Below, piece after piece: positions 1 through 13,363 of a DNA stretch of 64,000 nt. How positions within the stretch are numbered: position 1 is the stretch's first letter; the number at the start of each line of letters is the position of its first letter. Both the position numbers and the translations under genes were made by a program. Location: assembly GCA_900074885.1 (NCBI GenBank), contig FJUW01000007.1, positions 2,269,051 through 2,333,050 of the forward strand, read 5' to 3'. The stretch is from Rhynchosporium graminicola (taxonomy: Eukaryota; Ascomycota; Leotiomycetes; Helotiales; Ploettnerulaceae). The notes under the pieces were generated by a model, which worked only from the letters and a program-made list of their open reading frames with translations, searched no databases and was not told the origin of the DNA.

Positions 1-2564
1 TAATAGCGAAAAACCTTACTTTTAGGCTAGGACGAAGTAGCTTATTACTTTAGCGGAAATTATCGGAATTCGACTCGTAATCCCTATACCCCGGTATAAT
101 TTATCCCCTTTAGCAGAATCGACCTCTTTCTATTAGAACCTTTAATTTAATACTTTCTATATCTACTTAACGAAGATATCTGACTCTTCTTAATCTTTCG
201 GCTTCTTCAGAATTCGATTTCGACTTTCGCTTCTTCTATAACTTTCAAGTATTCTATCACTTTCGCTTAGCCTCGCTTACCTAATGCTATACCTCCTAAG
301 AAGGCTTAGCTAGCTCTTACGGCTTTACTGGAATACCCTCGTAGCTCCTCTGATTCCGTACTTACTATAGAATTACTTTAATCGATTGAAGACTATTAAT
401 TATAGATAGAATCGACTACTCGGGAGCTTTCTATTAGTATTAGTCGTATCGAATAGATATTTGCCGAGTTTTTATGTACTTAGGTATAATCGATAAACTC
501 TAGACCTTCGGTAAACCTTAGACCTTTAGTAAACTCGGTATTATAATTACTAATAGAACCTACTTTTAAACGCTCTTTAATTAATAATTTATAGACCTCC
601 GGTAAGTCGTAATTAACTAAAAGTATCGATAATCTTAATATAAGGATTAACTTATCTTTTAGCTAATAGCGTGCTTCTATTTAGAACTAACTAGAAGTTA
701 ATTTAGACTAATACCTGACTACGCGTGCCTGTAAAGCGCTAGTCTAGAGCTTTACTTCTAGCTTTATAAGAGGTTACTTAGAACTATAGTATCTCTCGGA
801 AATTATGCCTTTCTCCTTTACTAAAGAGATAATTTCAGTACTCGCTTCTTATTACTTTTCCGGACTCGAAACGGAGTAATATAAGATCGAATTTCATAAG
901 CTTTTAATGAAAAAGGAGTCCTTTTTATAATTCCGTATAAAGTTCTAAAGCTCGGTAATTCTCGGAGGTATAGCTGAATCAGAGTAATACTTTTACTTCT
1001 AGCCGAAGCTTACTATACGGCTACGTATAGCTACCGCTCTAATTAAGTACTCTTAGAAGACTGATTATTTAGCTATAGTCTCTTCTCTTACGGCACTCGA
1101 TTTGGAACTCTCTCGACTACCTTTAATACCTCGAGCTACTCTAGCTCTAACGATAGTTAGTATATCTTCTGAGCCCTTAATACCTATCGAGGAAGTATAG
1201 TATTACTACTATAAGAAGCACGGTTACTATAAGGGCGATTATCCGATATTAAAGACGAAGAAGGAGTGATTTACGTCTTACGCTTTAGATTAATAATTAC
1301 TTGGATTTTATTTAGAATTCGACTTGATTTAACTATCTTTTCTTTTATTTTTTATTTACCTTTAAAGGCTCGAGGGCGAGCCTTTATCTTAGAAAGGGAT
1401 AATATAATAGCGTATAGTATACGTAGCAGATACGGGCCAGTATCGGTGCCTTAGGTATACCCTCCTTATATATATAGAAGGTGCAGACTCCTTCAGAGCT
1501 CTGTATCTTTCTGTTTCCTTCGTACTAGACTATATAAGATCGCTCTTAGCCTCCCTACTTGTTTATTCTTACTTGTATACCGCCTTGAGTCTTGTGTCGT
1601 TATAAAGAAGACTAGTAGTAGAAAGAAGAAGGAGAAGGATAATAATTCCGATAATAGTAGTATCTTCAGCGCAGCCCTTTTACTATATTTCCCTACTATT
1701 ATAGCTTCCATAGCTATATTCTCTTACTATAATAAGTCACGATAGCTCTTCGATACCGGCGCTATAGAGCATATATCTAACGATCTTTCTAAGTTTACCT
1801 TATATACGCTAAAAGACAATTTATAGTATATACTTACTATTAATAGGCTATTACGCCCTACTAGGATTAGAAGTTATACGATTAAGATAATAAAGACTGA
1901 TAGTATAGTGCGCATATTAGAGTACTATAATATACTATATATCCCGCAGTCTCTAGTCTGCTTATACTCCGATTCTAAATTAAATAAATTAGGAGGTTAT
2001 TTATATAGTTCTATTCTCTATACGTCTAAGGAGAAGGAGATCTATATAATTAATAAGAATCTATTCATTATTAAAGAAGAGACCTTCAGCGCAGGGTACG
2101 CTAGCCTTCCGGGTTTAAGCTTACCTGCAGTAGTAGAGTAAGCTATAGTCGATATAGAGCTTTAGTATAGATATATATATTACGCTAGCTTTAACGTAGT
2201 ACGACGCACTCAATCTATAGTTACTAGTATAAAGTTTATAGAGCTTAAGACTAGTAGAACTCGCCTTTACGTACTATATAAGAAAGGCCGACCTATTCGG
2301 AAAGTTAATAAGGTATCGGCACGTACACGACCTACTAGATTAATAGATGAAATCCATATAGATATAGTACACCTTAAACCTAAGGGTCTAAATAGTTACT
2401 CTTACGCCTCTATCTTCTTATACGCCTATTCGACTAGAAAGTAGGCTTTTACCTATACTAAGAAGTCGGATATATATCTAGCTAATCAAAAGCTAATCAA
2501 GTTAGCCGAAATATAATATTACTATAAAATTAAGGTATAGAGATATAACAGAGGTAAGGAGTAC
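1..2564 (+). mobile_element. Degraded Ty1/Copia element, part 1 (gag, protease, start of integrase)
   Basis: This is the left part of the host Copia element, and its 5' LTR lies outside the window. A zinc-knuckle-like segment at about 1202-1265 reads YYYKKHGYYKGDYP; its Y residues stand where the CX2CX4HX4C cysteines and a histidine would be, as expected from TGC/CAC-to-TAC change. The protease signature DTGAIEHI is readable at about 1755-1785. Integrase-like sequence runs up to about 2564 and stops in a segment reading RGKEY. The frame resumes at 25619-25624 after the Gypsy insertion. Many stop codons are present, so the element is dead. Confidence 0.75.
1268..1612 (+). mobile_element. Relic Gypsy 3' end with solo-like LTR
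   Basis: Between the Copia zinc knuckle and protease lies about 345 bp that does not belong to Copia. Its right part, about 1403-1605, starts TATAATAGC and ends GTCGTTATA, RIP-altered versions of the TGTAACGAC/GTCGTTACA terminal inverted repeat of the 268 bp Gypsy LTRs in this window. Its last 100 bp or so are clearly similar to their 3' half. A purine-rich stretch (AGAAAGGGA) precedes it, as a polypurine tract would. I could not find a convincing target-site duplication, so the left limit is approximate. Confidence 0.6.
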
Positions 2565-2832
2565 TATGACGACAGCTTACCTGAATGTCACATGAGAAGA
2601 AGGATAGATAACAGGGCCTAAGTTCATAGGTATCCCGGTAGAACTAGTATCCGACCCGGTATAGTATCAGACTAATACTAGTATATATATATAAGGTGCC
2701 TTATACTCTATCTCTCTTCTTCTTCCTTCCTTATCTTTTTATTTTCTTTATAGTAGACTATATAAGATTACTCTTAGCCTCTCTACTTATTTATTCTTAC
2801 TTATATATTACTTTAAGTCTTATATTATTATA
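2565..2832 (+). repeat. 5' LTR of outer Gypsy element (268 bp)
   Basis: The LTR starts TATGACGACAGC and ends TATATTATTATA. The three sister LTRs have the same length and align without gaps. The left edge keeps many unmutated sites (ACGACAGC, GTCACATGAG) and the right, internal edge is heavily changed. The target duplication AGTAC directly precedes it. Confidence 0.9.
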
Positions 2833-3878
2833 TTAAATAAAAAGATTAAGATAGCCGGAGATAGCTTACTATAATATCTTACTACTAAGTTAGTTATTCG
2901 ATAACTACTTATATATAATCGAGATACTAGAGATCTCTCGGATAATTATAATTAGGGTTTAATTTAGCTTATTATAAATAATATAATAGAGAAGGTCTTT
3001 ACTAACGCTTCTTTAATAACTCTCTTAGTATAAAGGAATTATAGATAGATTTTGAAGAAAGTATAATAAATACCTTAGAACTTTAACCTCTATATATCGC
3101 CGCCGAAATAGCCTTAATATACTCCTTTTTAAGCTACTAGAATAGCTCTTAACTAATAAACTAGAGACTCCTCTAGTTCTAAGGGGACCTAACGCGATCC
3201 CTCTTACTTTACTTTTAAACCTAATTTATTATACTTTTCCTTACTTTAAATATCTTTTACTCTAGAGAATATTAATACTTTATTAAGGAAGTACTAATTA
3301 AGAGGGAAAGGAAAATAAAAGCGAAATTCACTAAAAGTATAATCGCTAAGTACTCTTACTACTATAAGTGACTCGAACCTGATCTATTCCCTCTTATAAT
3401 AATTAGTAGACTAAGAGGAAAAGAATAACTCTCTAGAAGATACTATAGATAAACTAATCTCTATATAAGATAAGTTCCTTATAGGGGTCTCTCGCTTATC
3501 TTCGACTCTCTTATTAGAACTAATACTATAATCTCTATATATTCTAGAGTTTAATAAGCTAATAAACTTTATTCTGATATATAGTACTAAGAGAGAAGAT
3601 ACTATTCCTAATAAACTATCTCCTTCTCTTAGCGCCGAATTAGTAGAGTTACGCCTTAAGAAGTCTTATCTTACTAAGAAGATCTTGCCCCTAGATAATA
3701 GATTAGATTTTACTTTCCTCTAATAGAGAGTATCGATACGAGACTAGCTAGCTATAAACGCCGACTACTACTCTATAGACTTCTCCCGGTGCGTTCTCGT
3801 ATAGGAGCTAGTTACTAGATTAACTAAGGAGTATCTTACGCTTTAGTACTTTACTAATAAGTTTAAAACTAGTAATAA

Positions 3879-4146
3879 TATGATGATAGCTCACCTGAAT
3901 ATCATATGAGAAGAAGGATAGATACTAGGGCCTAAGTTCACAGGTATCCCGGCAGAACTAGTATCCGACTCGGTATAGTATCGGGCTAGTACCGGTATAT
4001 ATATATAAGGTACCTTATACTCTATCTCTCTTCTTCTTCTTTCCTTATCTTTTTGTTTCTTTTATAATAGACTATATAAGATCGCTCTTAGCCTCCCTAC
4101 TTATTTATTCTTACTTATATACTGCCTTAAGTCTTATATTATTATA
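3879..4146 (+). repeat. 5' LTR of inner Gypsy element (268 bp)
   Basis: It begins TATGATGATAGC and ends TATATTATTATA. The right end is RIP-altered in the same way as in the outer 5' LTR, while the left end next to the insertion site is less changed than in the matching internal-edge copy at 13096. Confidence 0.9.
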
Positions 4147-7060
4147 TTAAATAAAAAGATTAAGATAGCTAGAGATAGCTTACTATAATATCTTACTATT
4201 AAGTTAGTTATTCGATAACTACTTATATATAGCTGAGATACTAGAGATCTCTCGGATAACTATGAATCAGGATTTAATTTAGCTTATTATAAATAGTATA
4301 ATAGAGAAAGTCTTTACTAACGCTCCTTTAATAACTCTCTTAGTATAAAGGAATTATAAATAGATTTTAAAGAAAGTATAATAAATACCTCGGAACTTTA
4401 ATCTCTATATATTACCGCTGAAATAGCTCTAATATACCCCTTTTTAAACTACTATTATAGCTCTTAATTAATAAACTAGAGATCTCTCTAGTTCTAGAGG
4501 AACTTAACGCGATCTCTCCTGCTTTACCTCTGAACCTAATCTGTTATACTTTTCCTTACTCTAAATATCTCTTACCCTAGAGAATATTAATACTTTATTA
4601 AGGAAGTACTAACTAAGAGAGAAAGGAAAATAAAAGCGAAATTCACTAGGAGTATAATTACTAAGTATTCTTACTACCGCAGGTAACTCGAACCTGATCT
4701 ATTCCCTCTTATAATAATTAGTAGACTAAGAGGAAAAGAATAACTCTCTAGAAGATACTATAGATAGACTAATCTCTATATAAGATAAGTTCCTTATAAG
4801 GGTCTCTCGCTTATCTTCGACTCTCCTACTAGAACTAATACTATAATCTCTACGTATAGCGGAGTTTAATAACTTAATAAACTCTATTCTAATACGTAAT
4901 ACCGAGAGAGAGGATATTATTCCTAATAAACTATCTTCCTCTCCTGGCGCCGAATCAGTAGAGTCACGCCCTAGGAAGTCTTATCTTACTAAGAAGATCT
5001 TACCTCTAGATAATAGATCGGATCTTACTTTCCTCTAATAGAAAGTATTAATACGAGACCGGCTAGCTATAAACGCCGATTACTACTCTACGGACTTCTC
5101 CCGGCGCGTTCTTATTTAGAGGCTAATTACTAGATTAGCTAAGGAGTATCTTACGCCTTAGTACTTTACTAATAAGTTTAAAACTAGCGATAAAATAATC
5201 TCTTTATTAGAAGAGAACTTTCTTATTAGTTTAGAGGAAGATAACTACTATAACGCTTTCTACTACTTAGAAATATAATAACTTAGCTATATACGCGAGA
5301 CCTTCGCCGAGTTTCGTAGTCGATTTTAAAGCGCTACTATCTAAGGTAAGGTTAAAAAGAAGGAGTAGTTCTTTTATATATAAGATAAGATTATATTATC
5401 CTTATGCGCTTTAACTCTTATTATTAAACTAATATAGAATAAGGACTATACTTCTATAATTAGATTCTTACTTTCTTTTAATACCGAGTGTCGCTATAAC
5501 TCAGAACGTACCTATCCCGAGAAAGCTATTACTTAAGTATAGTACCGCAAGCTTACTATTACTACTACGACTACTACTAGTTCTACCTCTTACTAGTCCT
5601 TAAGCTTAGCTCCTCGATAAACTACTCTTGTACTATACGTACGTACTTCTACCCTAGTACGAGCTAGTACTCCCTCCGCGCTAAAACGCCCTACTACCTC
5701 GACCGGAGAACCCCTTAGGTATTATAGTTATAGATAGCTCGGTTATATTAAGCTAAACTACCCTAACCCGCCTAAAGTTTAATTAATCGACGAATTTCCG
5801 GAAGAGGATTAAGTAACTAAGAAAGTAGTAGAAGATATACCCTCTGAATCTAAACTAATACTAGAGGGAAATAATAAGGCCTAAGTAAAAACTCTTTCCT
5901 AGGTCTACGTAAGTATAATCTCTCTAATCTAGACTTTAACTCTCTAATAGGAAGTAAGTAATTTATATACCCGATTATAATTAGTATAAACGGGCTAAGA
6001 GTCTCTATAAATAGCCTAATCGATACCGGAATAAATAGTTATCTGTTTATTAATTATACTCTTACTAGATAATTATCAGGGGCCCTTAGTATTAAAATCG
6101 AGCTACTGCCTTATTCTATTCTAATATATAGTTTCTAATAATCTATTAGAACTTATATTACTTATTTTATATATTTATACTTTTCTATTAATAGTAGGCG
6201 TATTTATAACTATCCTTTTATTCTCCTCGATTTAGGATAGTAAGATATAATTATTAGTATTAAATAGATATAATGATTTCAGGTTAAGCTAGATACGCTC
6301 TATTATAAGCTACTATAATTAGAACGCTATCTAGCTACCCTCTGATATAATAAGGAGATAATTATAACTCTACTGCCTTATAAACCTAGTATTAATTGAT
6401 CTTACTAAATCGATACTAATACGCAGGACTTAGCTATAAACTAGCTAGACTGACGCTAATTATACTAAATAGTAGCGATATAGTATATTAATATATTATC
6501 CTTACCCTTTAACTTATTTCCGCTTATTACTAAGGAATCCGAACCCCTTTCTGCTCTGAATTCATCGAGAAAGGTACTTGCGCCGAAACTCTATTATAAG
6601 TGCTCCTTTTAACCTCTGAGGATCTAGAAACCGATTCCGATTTACTAAATTAGTACTATAGCTTTTCATTTTAATATAAAATATAAAGGTTCCGAATTAT
6701 TCTTTACTAGTATCTACGAGATAGACTGCCTCTTATAAGACTATCTAAATAGTAACTCTCCTAAGGATTCCGATACTAAACGACTTATAGCTAAAAAGCT
6801 ACCGGAATAGTACTATACTTTTAAGGAAGCCTTTTCTAAGCGGGATTCTAATATTCTTCCGTTATATTACTTATATAATTATAAAATTATTCTAGAAGAA
6901 CTATTACTTAATATATATTAACAATTATATTAATAATCTAAAAAAAAAATAAAAATAACTAAAGAGTAAATTATAAAGAACATAAATAAGAGATTTATCG
7001 AATCTAGCTAAAGTCCCTTTATATTACTTATACTATTCGTTAAGAAAGCCGATAGAGGAT

Positions 7061-7061
7061 N
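7061..7061. other. Contig join (single N) with 1117 bp unmerged overlap
   Basis: Bases 5944-7060 before the N and 7062-8178 after it have equal length and are identical at first. Differences accumulate only over the last 150 bases or so before the N, which looks like low-quality sequence at a contig end. Confidence 0.85.
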
Positions 7062-10000
7062 CTAATAGGAAGTAAGTAATTTATATACCCGATTATAATT
7101 AGTATAAACGGGCTAAGAGTCTCTATAAATAGCCTAATCGATACCGGAATAAATAGTTATCTGTTTATTAATTATACTCTTACTAGATAATTATCAGGGG
7201 CCCTTAGTATTAAAATCGAGCTACTGCCTTATTCTATTCTAATATATAGTTTCTAATAATCTATTAGAACTTATATTACTTATTTTATATATTTATACTT
7301 TTCTATTAATAGTAGGCGTATTTATAACTATCCTTTTATTCTCCTCGATTTAGGATAGTAAGATATAATTATTAGTATTAAATAGATATAATGATTTCAG
7401 GTTAAGCTAGATACGCTCTATTATAAGCTACTATAATTAGAACGCTATCTAGCTACCCTCTGATATAATAAGGAGATAATTATAACTCTACTGCCTTATA
7501 AACCTAGTATTAATTGATCTTACTAAATCGATACTAATACGCAGGACTTAGCTATAAACTAGCTAGACTGACGCTAATTATACTAAATAGTAGCGATATA
7601 GTATATTAATATATTATCCTTACCCTTTAACTTATTTCCGCTTATTACTAAGGAATCCGAACCCCTTTCTGCTCTGAATTCATCGAGAAAGGTACTTGCG
7701 CCGAAACTCTATTATAAGTGCTCCTTTTAACCTCTGAGGATCTAGAAACCGATTCCGATTTACTAAATTAGTACTATAGCTTTTCATTTTAATATAAAAT
7801 ATAAAGGTTCCGAATTATTCTTTACTAGTATCTACGAGATAGACTGCCTCTTATAAGACTATCTAAATAGTAACTCTCCTAAGGATTCCGATACTAAACG
7901 ACTTATAGCTAAAAAGCTACCGGAATAGTACTATACTTTTAAGGAAGCCTTTTCTAAGCGGGATTCTAATATTCTTCCGTTATATTACTTATATAATTAT
8001 AAAATTATTCTAGAAGAACTATTACTTAATATATATTCGCTTTTATATTAGTAATCTATAGATAAATTATAAGTAACTAAGGAGTATCTTATAGAGAACT
8101 TAGATAAGAGATTTATCGAATCTAGCTAAAGTCCCTTTATATTACTTATACTATTTATTAAAAAGGCCGATAGAGGATTACGCTTCTATATTAATTATCA
8201 TAAGCTTAATACGATCACTCGAAAGGATTTATACCTAATACCTAGGATCGATAAGCTCTTAACTTATATATCTAAAGTAGTAATCTTTACTAAACTAGAT
8301 ATCCGAGTAGTATTTAACCGTATCTATATAGACCTTGAATCAGAGGAGTATATTACCTTCCGAACCTGCTTCGGATCCTATAAATATAAAGTACTACTTT
8401 TTAAGCTCTATAATAGATCTAGTATATACTAGCGATATATAAATAATATACTATTAGACTACTTAGATAATTTCTATATAGCTTACTTAGATAATATCCT
8501 TATATACTCAGAAACGCTCTAGGAATATAAGGAATATATTAAATTAGTACTATAACGCTTAATAGATACTAGACTTTAAGTAGATATTAAGAAAAGCGAA
8601 TTCTATATTATCTGGACTAAATACCTCGGATATATTATTATTACTAACGGAATCGAGTTAGATCCCGAGAAGGTAGTACTATTAGTAGACTAGAAGTACC
8701 CCGAAATAGTAATAGCTATAAAATCCTTCCTAGGATTCTATAAGTTCTACTATTAATTTATTCGGAATTTTAGCCTTATTACTAAACCTCTCTTAGTACT
8801 TACTCGGCCTATAGTACTATAGAATTTCACTAATAATTATAAGAAGTCCTTCGACGATTTATATTAATAGCTACTATCGGTATAGAAACTATACTATTTC
8901 GACCCTGAATTATAAAATAAACTAGAAACTAATACTTCTAATAGTATAATAGCTAGAGTTATCTCCTAATTATATAAAGATAACTAGTAGTATCTAATTA
9001 GATTCTACTATTATATTCTTAATAGATATAAACTAAACTAAGAGATCTATAATAAGGAGCTATATACTATTATTAAGTCTTTCTAGAAATAGAGACCGGA
9101 ACTTATATCTCTACGATATTATATTAGTATATATACGGACTATCGATCCTTAGAATACTTTATAACTACTAAGGTCCTAACTAGTAAGTAAGCTAGATAG
9201 ATAGAATTCCTTTCTGAATTTAACTTTTAAATTATATATACGCTTAGTAAAGATAATACTAAAGCTGATATCCTTAGCTATAGGGAATAAGATCTAAGGA
9301 TATAAGAATAATAGAAATAGGATAGTAGATCTCGGGCTTTACTATTTCTAGATCGCTTAGACCCTAGGATTAACGCGGAACTAGCTAAGTATTATATCGA
9401 TTAAATCAGTTATATATACCTAATATCGCTAAGGACTGATACGCTACTGGAACCCGTATATAACTCCTTTGATTTAATCGAGAAACTATATTAATTTAAC
9501 TAAGAATTATTCTCTAATAAATAGAATATATTAGGAGATAGCTATACTATTAACGATAGTTTACTACTTTATAATAGTCGTCTATACGTATAATGCTATA
9601 TCCCGCTATATACCTATTTAATTAGCGAAGTCCACGATTAAGTTTCCTCTGCTTATCCGAATACTTATAAGACCGCTGAAATAATTTCTACTTATTACTA
9701 CTAGAAAGGACTCGTATTAGATATAAAATAGTATACTTATAATTACCGCTCTTATTAGTACTCTTATCTAAAGTAAACGAAATAGTAAAGATTCTTCCAC
9801 TTATTATTAGTACCTAGCTACCTTATATAGTACTTAGCTATAGATTTTAAGGACTTCTCGCCTGATAACTAAGGATTTAATAAGATATTAGTATTTATCG
9901 ACTGCCTAAGGAAAGACTCCGTATCGATATTATGCTATCGTAATATCGATACCCGCGGGATAGTAATATTATTTATCTAATAGATATATCGTTTCGGATA

Positions 10001-10917
10001 TACTCTTAAGTTAATTATATCTAACTAAGAAGCTTAGTTAGTCTTATCTTTCTAGTAAGAGTTTTATCGTATAATTAGAGTTAAAGTTAAGCTCTCTACC
10101 TCTTTCTACTAGTAAACCGATAAATAAATAGAGATTATAAATTAATATATTAACTAATACCTTAGACCTTTTATTAATTACTACTAGAGTAACTAGGGCG
10201 AACTACTACTAATAATAGACCGCGCTTAAGTAACCTTACCTTACGACTCTATTAGTATAGCGCTATATACTCTTAAATATAATATATTACTATAGAATAG
10301 CTAAGACTAGAAGTAACTTACCGGATTAATACTATAAGAGAAGCTTAACTATACTAATACTAAATCCTTAGCTAAATATACTAAATCCGCTATTAAGGTT
10401 ATAAAAGCTAATATACTAGCTACTTAGTATAAGATAAGCGCTATAACTAACCCGAAATAGCGTAATATCGACTAGGAAGTTAGAGATAAGGTATTTCTCT
10501 TTATAAGGAACCTTAAGAATTACTAGTTAAGTAAGAAGCTATCTAGTCTCTAAGTAGAACTATACTAAGTCCTAGCTAAGATCGGATACTCCTATAAGCT
10601 AGATTTACCCCCGGAATCTTCTATATACGATATATTCGCTCCCGAATTACTCTTTAAGGACTCGGACGACTTATTACTAAGCTAGGAGTTACTAAACCTA
10701 CCCCCGGAGGTTATTACTACTTAAGAAGAGTAAGAGTTATAAGATATACTTACTATATAGCTCCTAAGAGGTAATCTGAAGTATTAAGTTAGCTAGCTAA
10801 GCTACAACCTGGACCTAACTTAGTATAACGCTTCCGACTTAATAAGTACTCTATATAAGCTTAGAGACTTCTATGCTACTAACCTAAGTAAACCTAGACC
10901 TCTACGTAAACTAGATT

Positions 10918-10918
10918 N
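10918..10918. other. Contig join (single N) with 589 bp unmerged overlap
   Basis: Bases 10329-10917 are repeated as 10919-11507, with no difference that I can see. Confidence 0.85.
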
Positions 10919-11639
10919 ATACTATAAGAGAAGCTTAACTATACTAATACTAAATCCTTAGCTAAATATACTAAATCCGCTATTAAGGTTATAAAAGCTA
11001 ATATACTAGCTACTTAGTATAAGATAAGCGCTATAACTAACCCGAAATAGCGTAATATCGACTAGGAAGTTAGAGATAAGGTATTTCTCTTTATAAGGAA
11101 CCTTAAGAATTACTAGTTAAGTAAGAAGCTATCTAGTCTCTAAGTAGAACTATACTAAGTCCTAGCTAAGATCGGATACTCCTATAAGCTAGATTTACCC
11201 CCGGAATCTTCTATATACGATATATTCGCTCCCGAATTACTCTTTAAGGACTCGGACGACTTATTACTAAGCTAGGAGTTACTAAACCTACCCCCGGAGG
11301 TTATTACTACTTAAGAAGAGTAAGAGTTATAAGATATACTTACTATATAGCTCCTAAGAGGTAATCTGAAGTATTAAGTTAGCTAGCTAAGCTACAACCT
11401 GGACCTAACTTAGTATAACGCTTCCGACTTAATAAGTACTCTATATAAGCTTAGAGACTTCTATGCTACTAACCTAAGTAAACCTAGACCTCTACGTAAA
11501 CTAGATTAGTAGATTAAAGCTTAGGAAGACAGAATAGATAACTATAGTTACTTAGAGGATAATAAGCTATTATAGTTACTAGTATTAGAATTTATTACTA
11601 GGAATAATCCCCTAATTATACTCTATAATAACGCTATAT

Positions 11640-13075
11640 CTAAAACTCTACTTCTTTAACTATTTCTACTTCACTAGCTTTCTCCCTTAAGTTCTCCGGA
11701 GCTTCTAGTAAATCTAGAATATCTAGAACCGGAACTACTATATCTAACTCCTTACTTAGATCTACTAATATAACTCTAGTAATAGACCGAGTATAATAGC
11801 TAATCCTACGGGCTTTTTTCTTTAGAGAGAGTCCGGGAGTATCTAGATCTGACGCTATCTCTGAACTAGAAGGTAAATTCCTTTTTCCACTAGTATTAGA
11901 TATTATAGCTTTAAATATAGCTTTCTTCGTAAATTCCTATATAATACTATTTAACTCCTTTATCTACTTTAACGTTATTTATACTATTAACTTAGATTTT
12001 ACTAAATCGACTATTAGAAGATCTAAATCCTATATTATATTAGTATCGTACTAGTATCTAAGGGTTTAAGATTATAACTTACTATCTTAATAAACTCTAA
12101 CTCCTTAAATACTTTCTCTATAGAATACTTTAAAGCTTAAGTCTTTACTAATTATATAGTAGTAATCTCTAACGTAGTAGTAGGAGCAGTAGATTTCGCG
12201 AGATAATAGATCCGATTAATAGCCTTATAGGTAATTATAATACTACTCTAATTTAGCTTTATATCCTTAGCTTCGCTGCTAAGAAGTAAACTAGATAAAA
12301 TAGTATACTTCGTATTAACGTAATTAGGTAACTATAACGCGTTAGTATATATAACTGCATTTATATTTAAGTAACTTATATACTTATAACTACTCTTTAA
12401 CGCTAAATAATACTTATAAAGCTTAGAGTTAAGCTTATTAAATAAGTATAGGAGTTCTAAAATAGGAGTATTATTATACTTTATCTTAAGGAAAGCGCGA
12501 ATATATCGTAGGTAATATATACGATATACCGCCGAAAGAGCACCGGCAGGAACTAGTAAAAGTACTATAGGAGTTAGCGTTATAGATCCGTGAAACTCTT
12601 ATACTATACTTAAAAACTATCCCTAAAACTAAAATAAGAAACTTACTTATATTAAGAGAAGAGTTAATTAGGTCGATTAATATATAAGATTATAGTAGAC
12701 TACTATAGTAGTTAGTAATAATACTTACTATAGGAGCTATATCGCAGTCTAAGGAGAGTAAACTTATAAGTTGAAATAGTTATTATAGTTAAAAAGGAAA
12801 AGCTCTAATATTAATAAACCTCTTCCTTTATATACCTTACGCCCTACTTAAACTCGACTCTTACTATAAACAGATAAAGTAAATACTGCTTACCGCCTGA
12901 TTTAGGAGCTATAACTAATATAGTACTATTATAGCGATATAACTAGTCAGAACCTAATAAAGAATTTACTACTACTAAAGAGTAGCTAGTGCTTATTACG
13001 CGAATATCGACGAAAATAGTTATAATAAAGACTAATTCTAGTATAAACTATAACCTTCTGAGCTTAGGGTTAAGC
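11640..13075 (-). pseudogene. Antisense reading frame in inner Gypsy element (unrecognised protein)
   Basis: On the minus strand, between integrase and the 3' LTR, an open frame ends at a TAG at 11640-11642. Its last 98 codons or so (11643-11936) contain no stop, which is remarkable in RIP-treated DNA. Upstream the frame continues with stops that are all TAG or TAA, one C-to-T change from glutamine codons. There are three blocks (about 13075-12650, 12650-12060 and 12060-11640) in different frames, so introns, indels or separate genes are possible. Readable pieces include STILVIAPKSGGKQYLLYLF, TLTPIVLLLVPAGALSAVYR and SLKKKARRISYYTRSITRVI. I recognise no domain. The outer copy has the same frame, so it belongs to the element family. 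Confidence 0.5.
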
Positions 13076-13095
13076 TCTTCTTAGGAGGAGAGTAA

Positions 13096-13363
13096 TATAA
13101 TAATAGCTTACCTGAATATTATATAAGAAGAAGGATAGATACTAGGGCCTAAGTTCATAGGTATCCCGGCAGAACTAGTATCCGACTCGGTATAGTATTA
13201 GGCTAGTACCGGCATATATATATAAGGTGCCTTATACTCTATCTCTCTTCTTCTTCCTTTCTTATCTTTTTGTTTCCTTCGTAGTAGACTATATAAGATC
13301 GCTCTTAGCTTCCCTACTCGTTTATTCTTACTTATATACCGCCTTGAGTCTTATGTCGTTACA
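13096..13363 (+). repeat. 3' LTR of inner Gypsy element (268 bp)
   Basis: It starts TATAATAATAGC and ends TATGTCGTTACA, where the right edge keeps the unmutated terminus. A purine-rich tract (TAGGAGGAGAG, about 13082-13092) sits just before it, in the place of the polypurine tract. Confidence 0.9.

Larger units (their letters stand above)
4147..11639 (+). pseudogene. Inner Gypsy gag-pol, RIP-inactivated
   Basis: The sense-strand coding region of the inner element contains, in order, a gag-like segment with a knuckle reading YYSYRxLGYIKLNYPNP (Y where C or H is expected), an aspartic protease DTG, a Ty3-type reverse transcriptase, RNase H and an integrase core. Stops are almost all TAG or TAA. 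Segments 5944-7060 and 7062-8178, and 10329-10917 and 10919-11507, are the same DNA represented twice through unmerged contig ends and should be counted once. Confidence 0.8.
3879..13363 (+). mobile_element. Inner Ty3/Gypsy element, nested in the outer copy
   Basis: This is a complete copy of the same family as the outer element, bounded by 268 bp LTRs (3879-4146, 13096-13363) and 5 bp duplications AATAA (3874-3878, 13364-13368). The uninterrupted site is visible in the inner copy's own sequence at about 5176-5200, where GATAA is followed by AATAATCTC. Readable parts are a gag zinc knuckle (about 5719-5765), a protease DTG motif (about 6015), a reverse transcriptase reading YLDNILIYS (about 8468-8500, with N where the family's second catalytic D belongs), RNase H, and integrase (about 9590-10300). 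Two contig joins (7061, 10918) duplicate 1117 and 589 bp. Collapsed length is 7777 bp. Confidence 0.88.

Noticed and set aside
1266..2141. Three ATG-started frames of 62-77 codons in the left 2.2 kb
   Set aside because: They lie in RIP-altered Copia and LTR relic DNA. The third is a fragment of the Copia frame; the others match no element frame and show no independent gene features.
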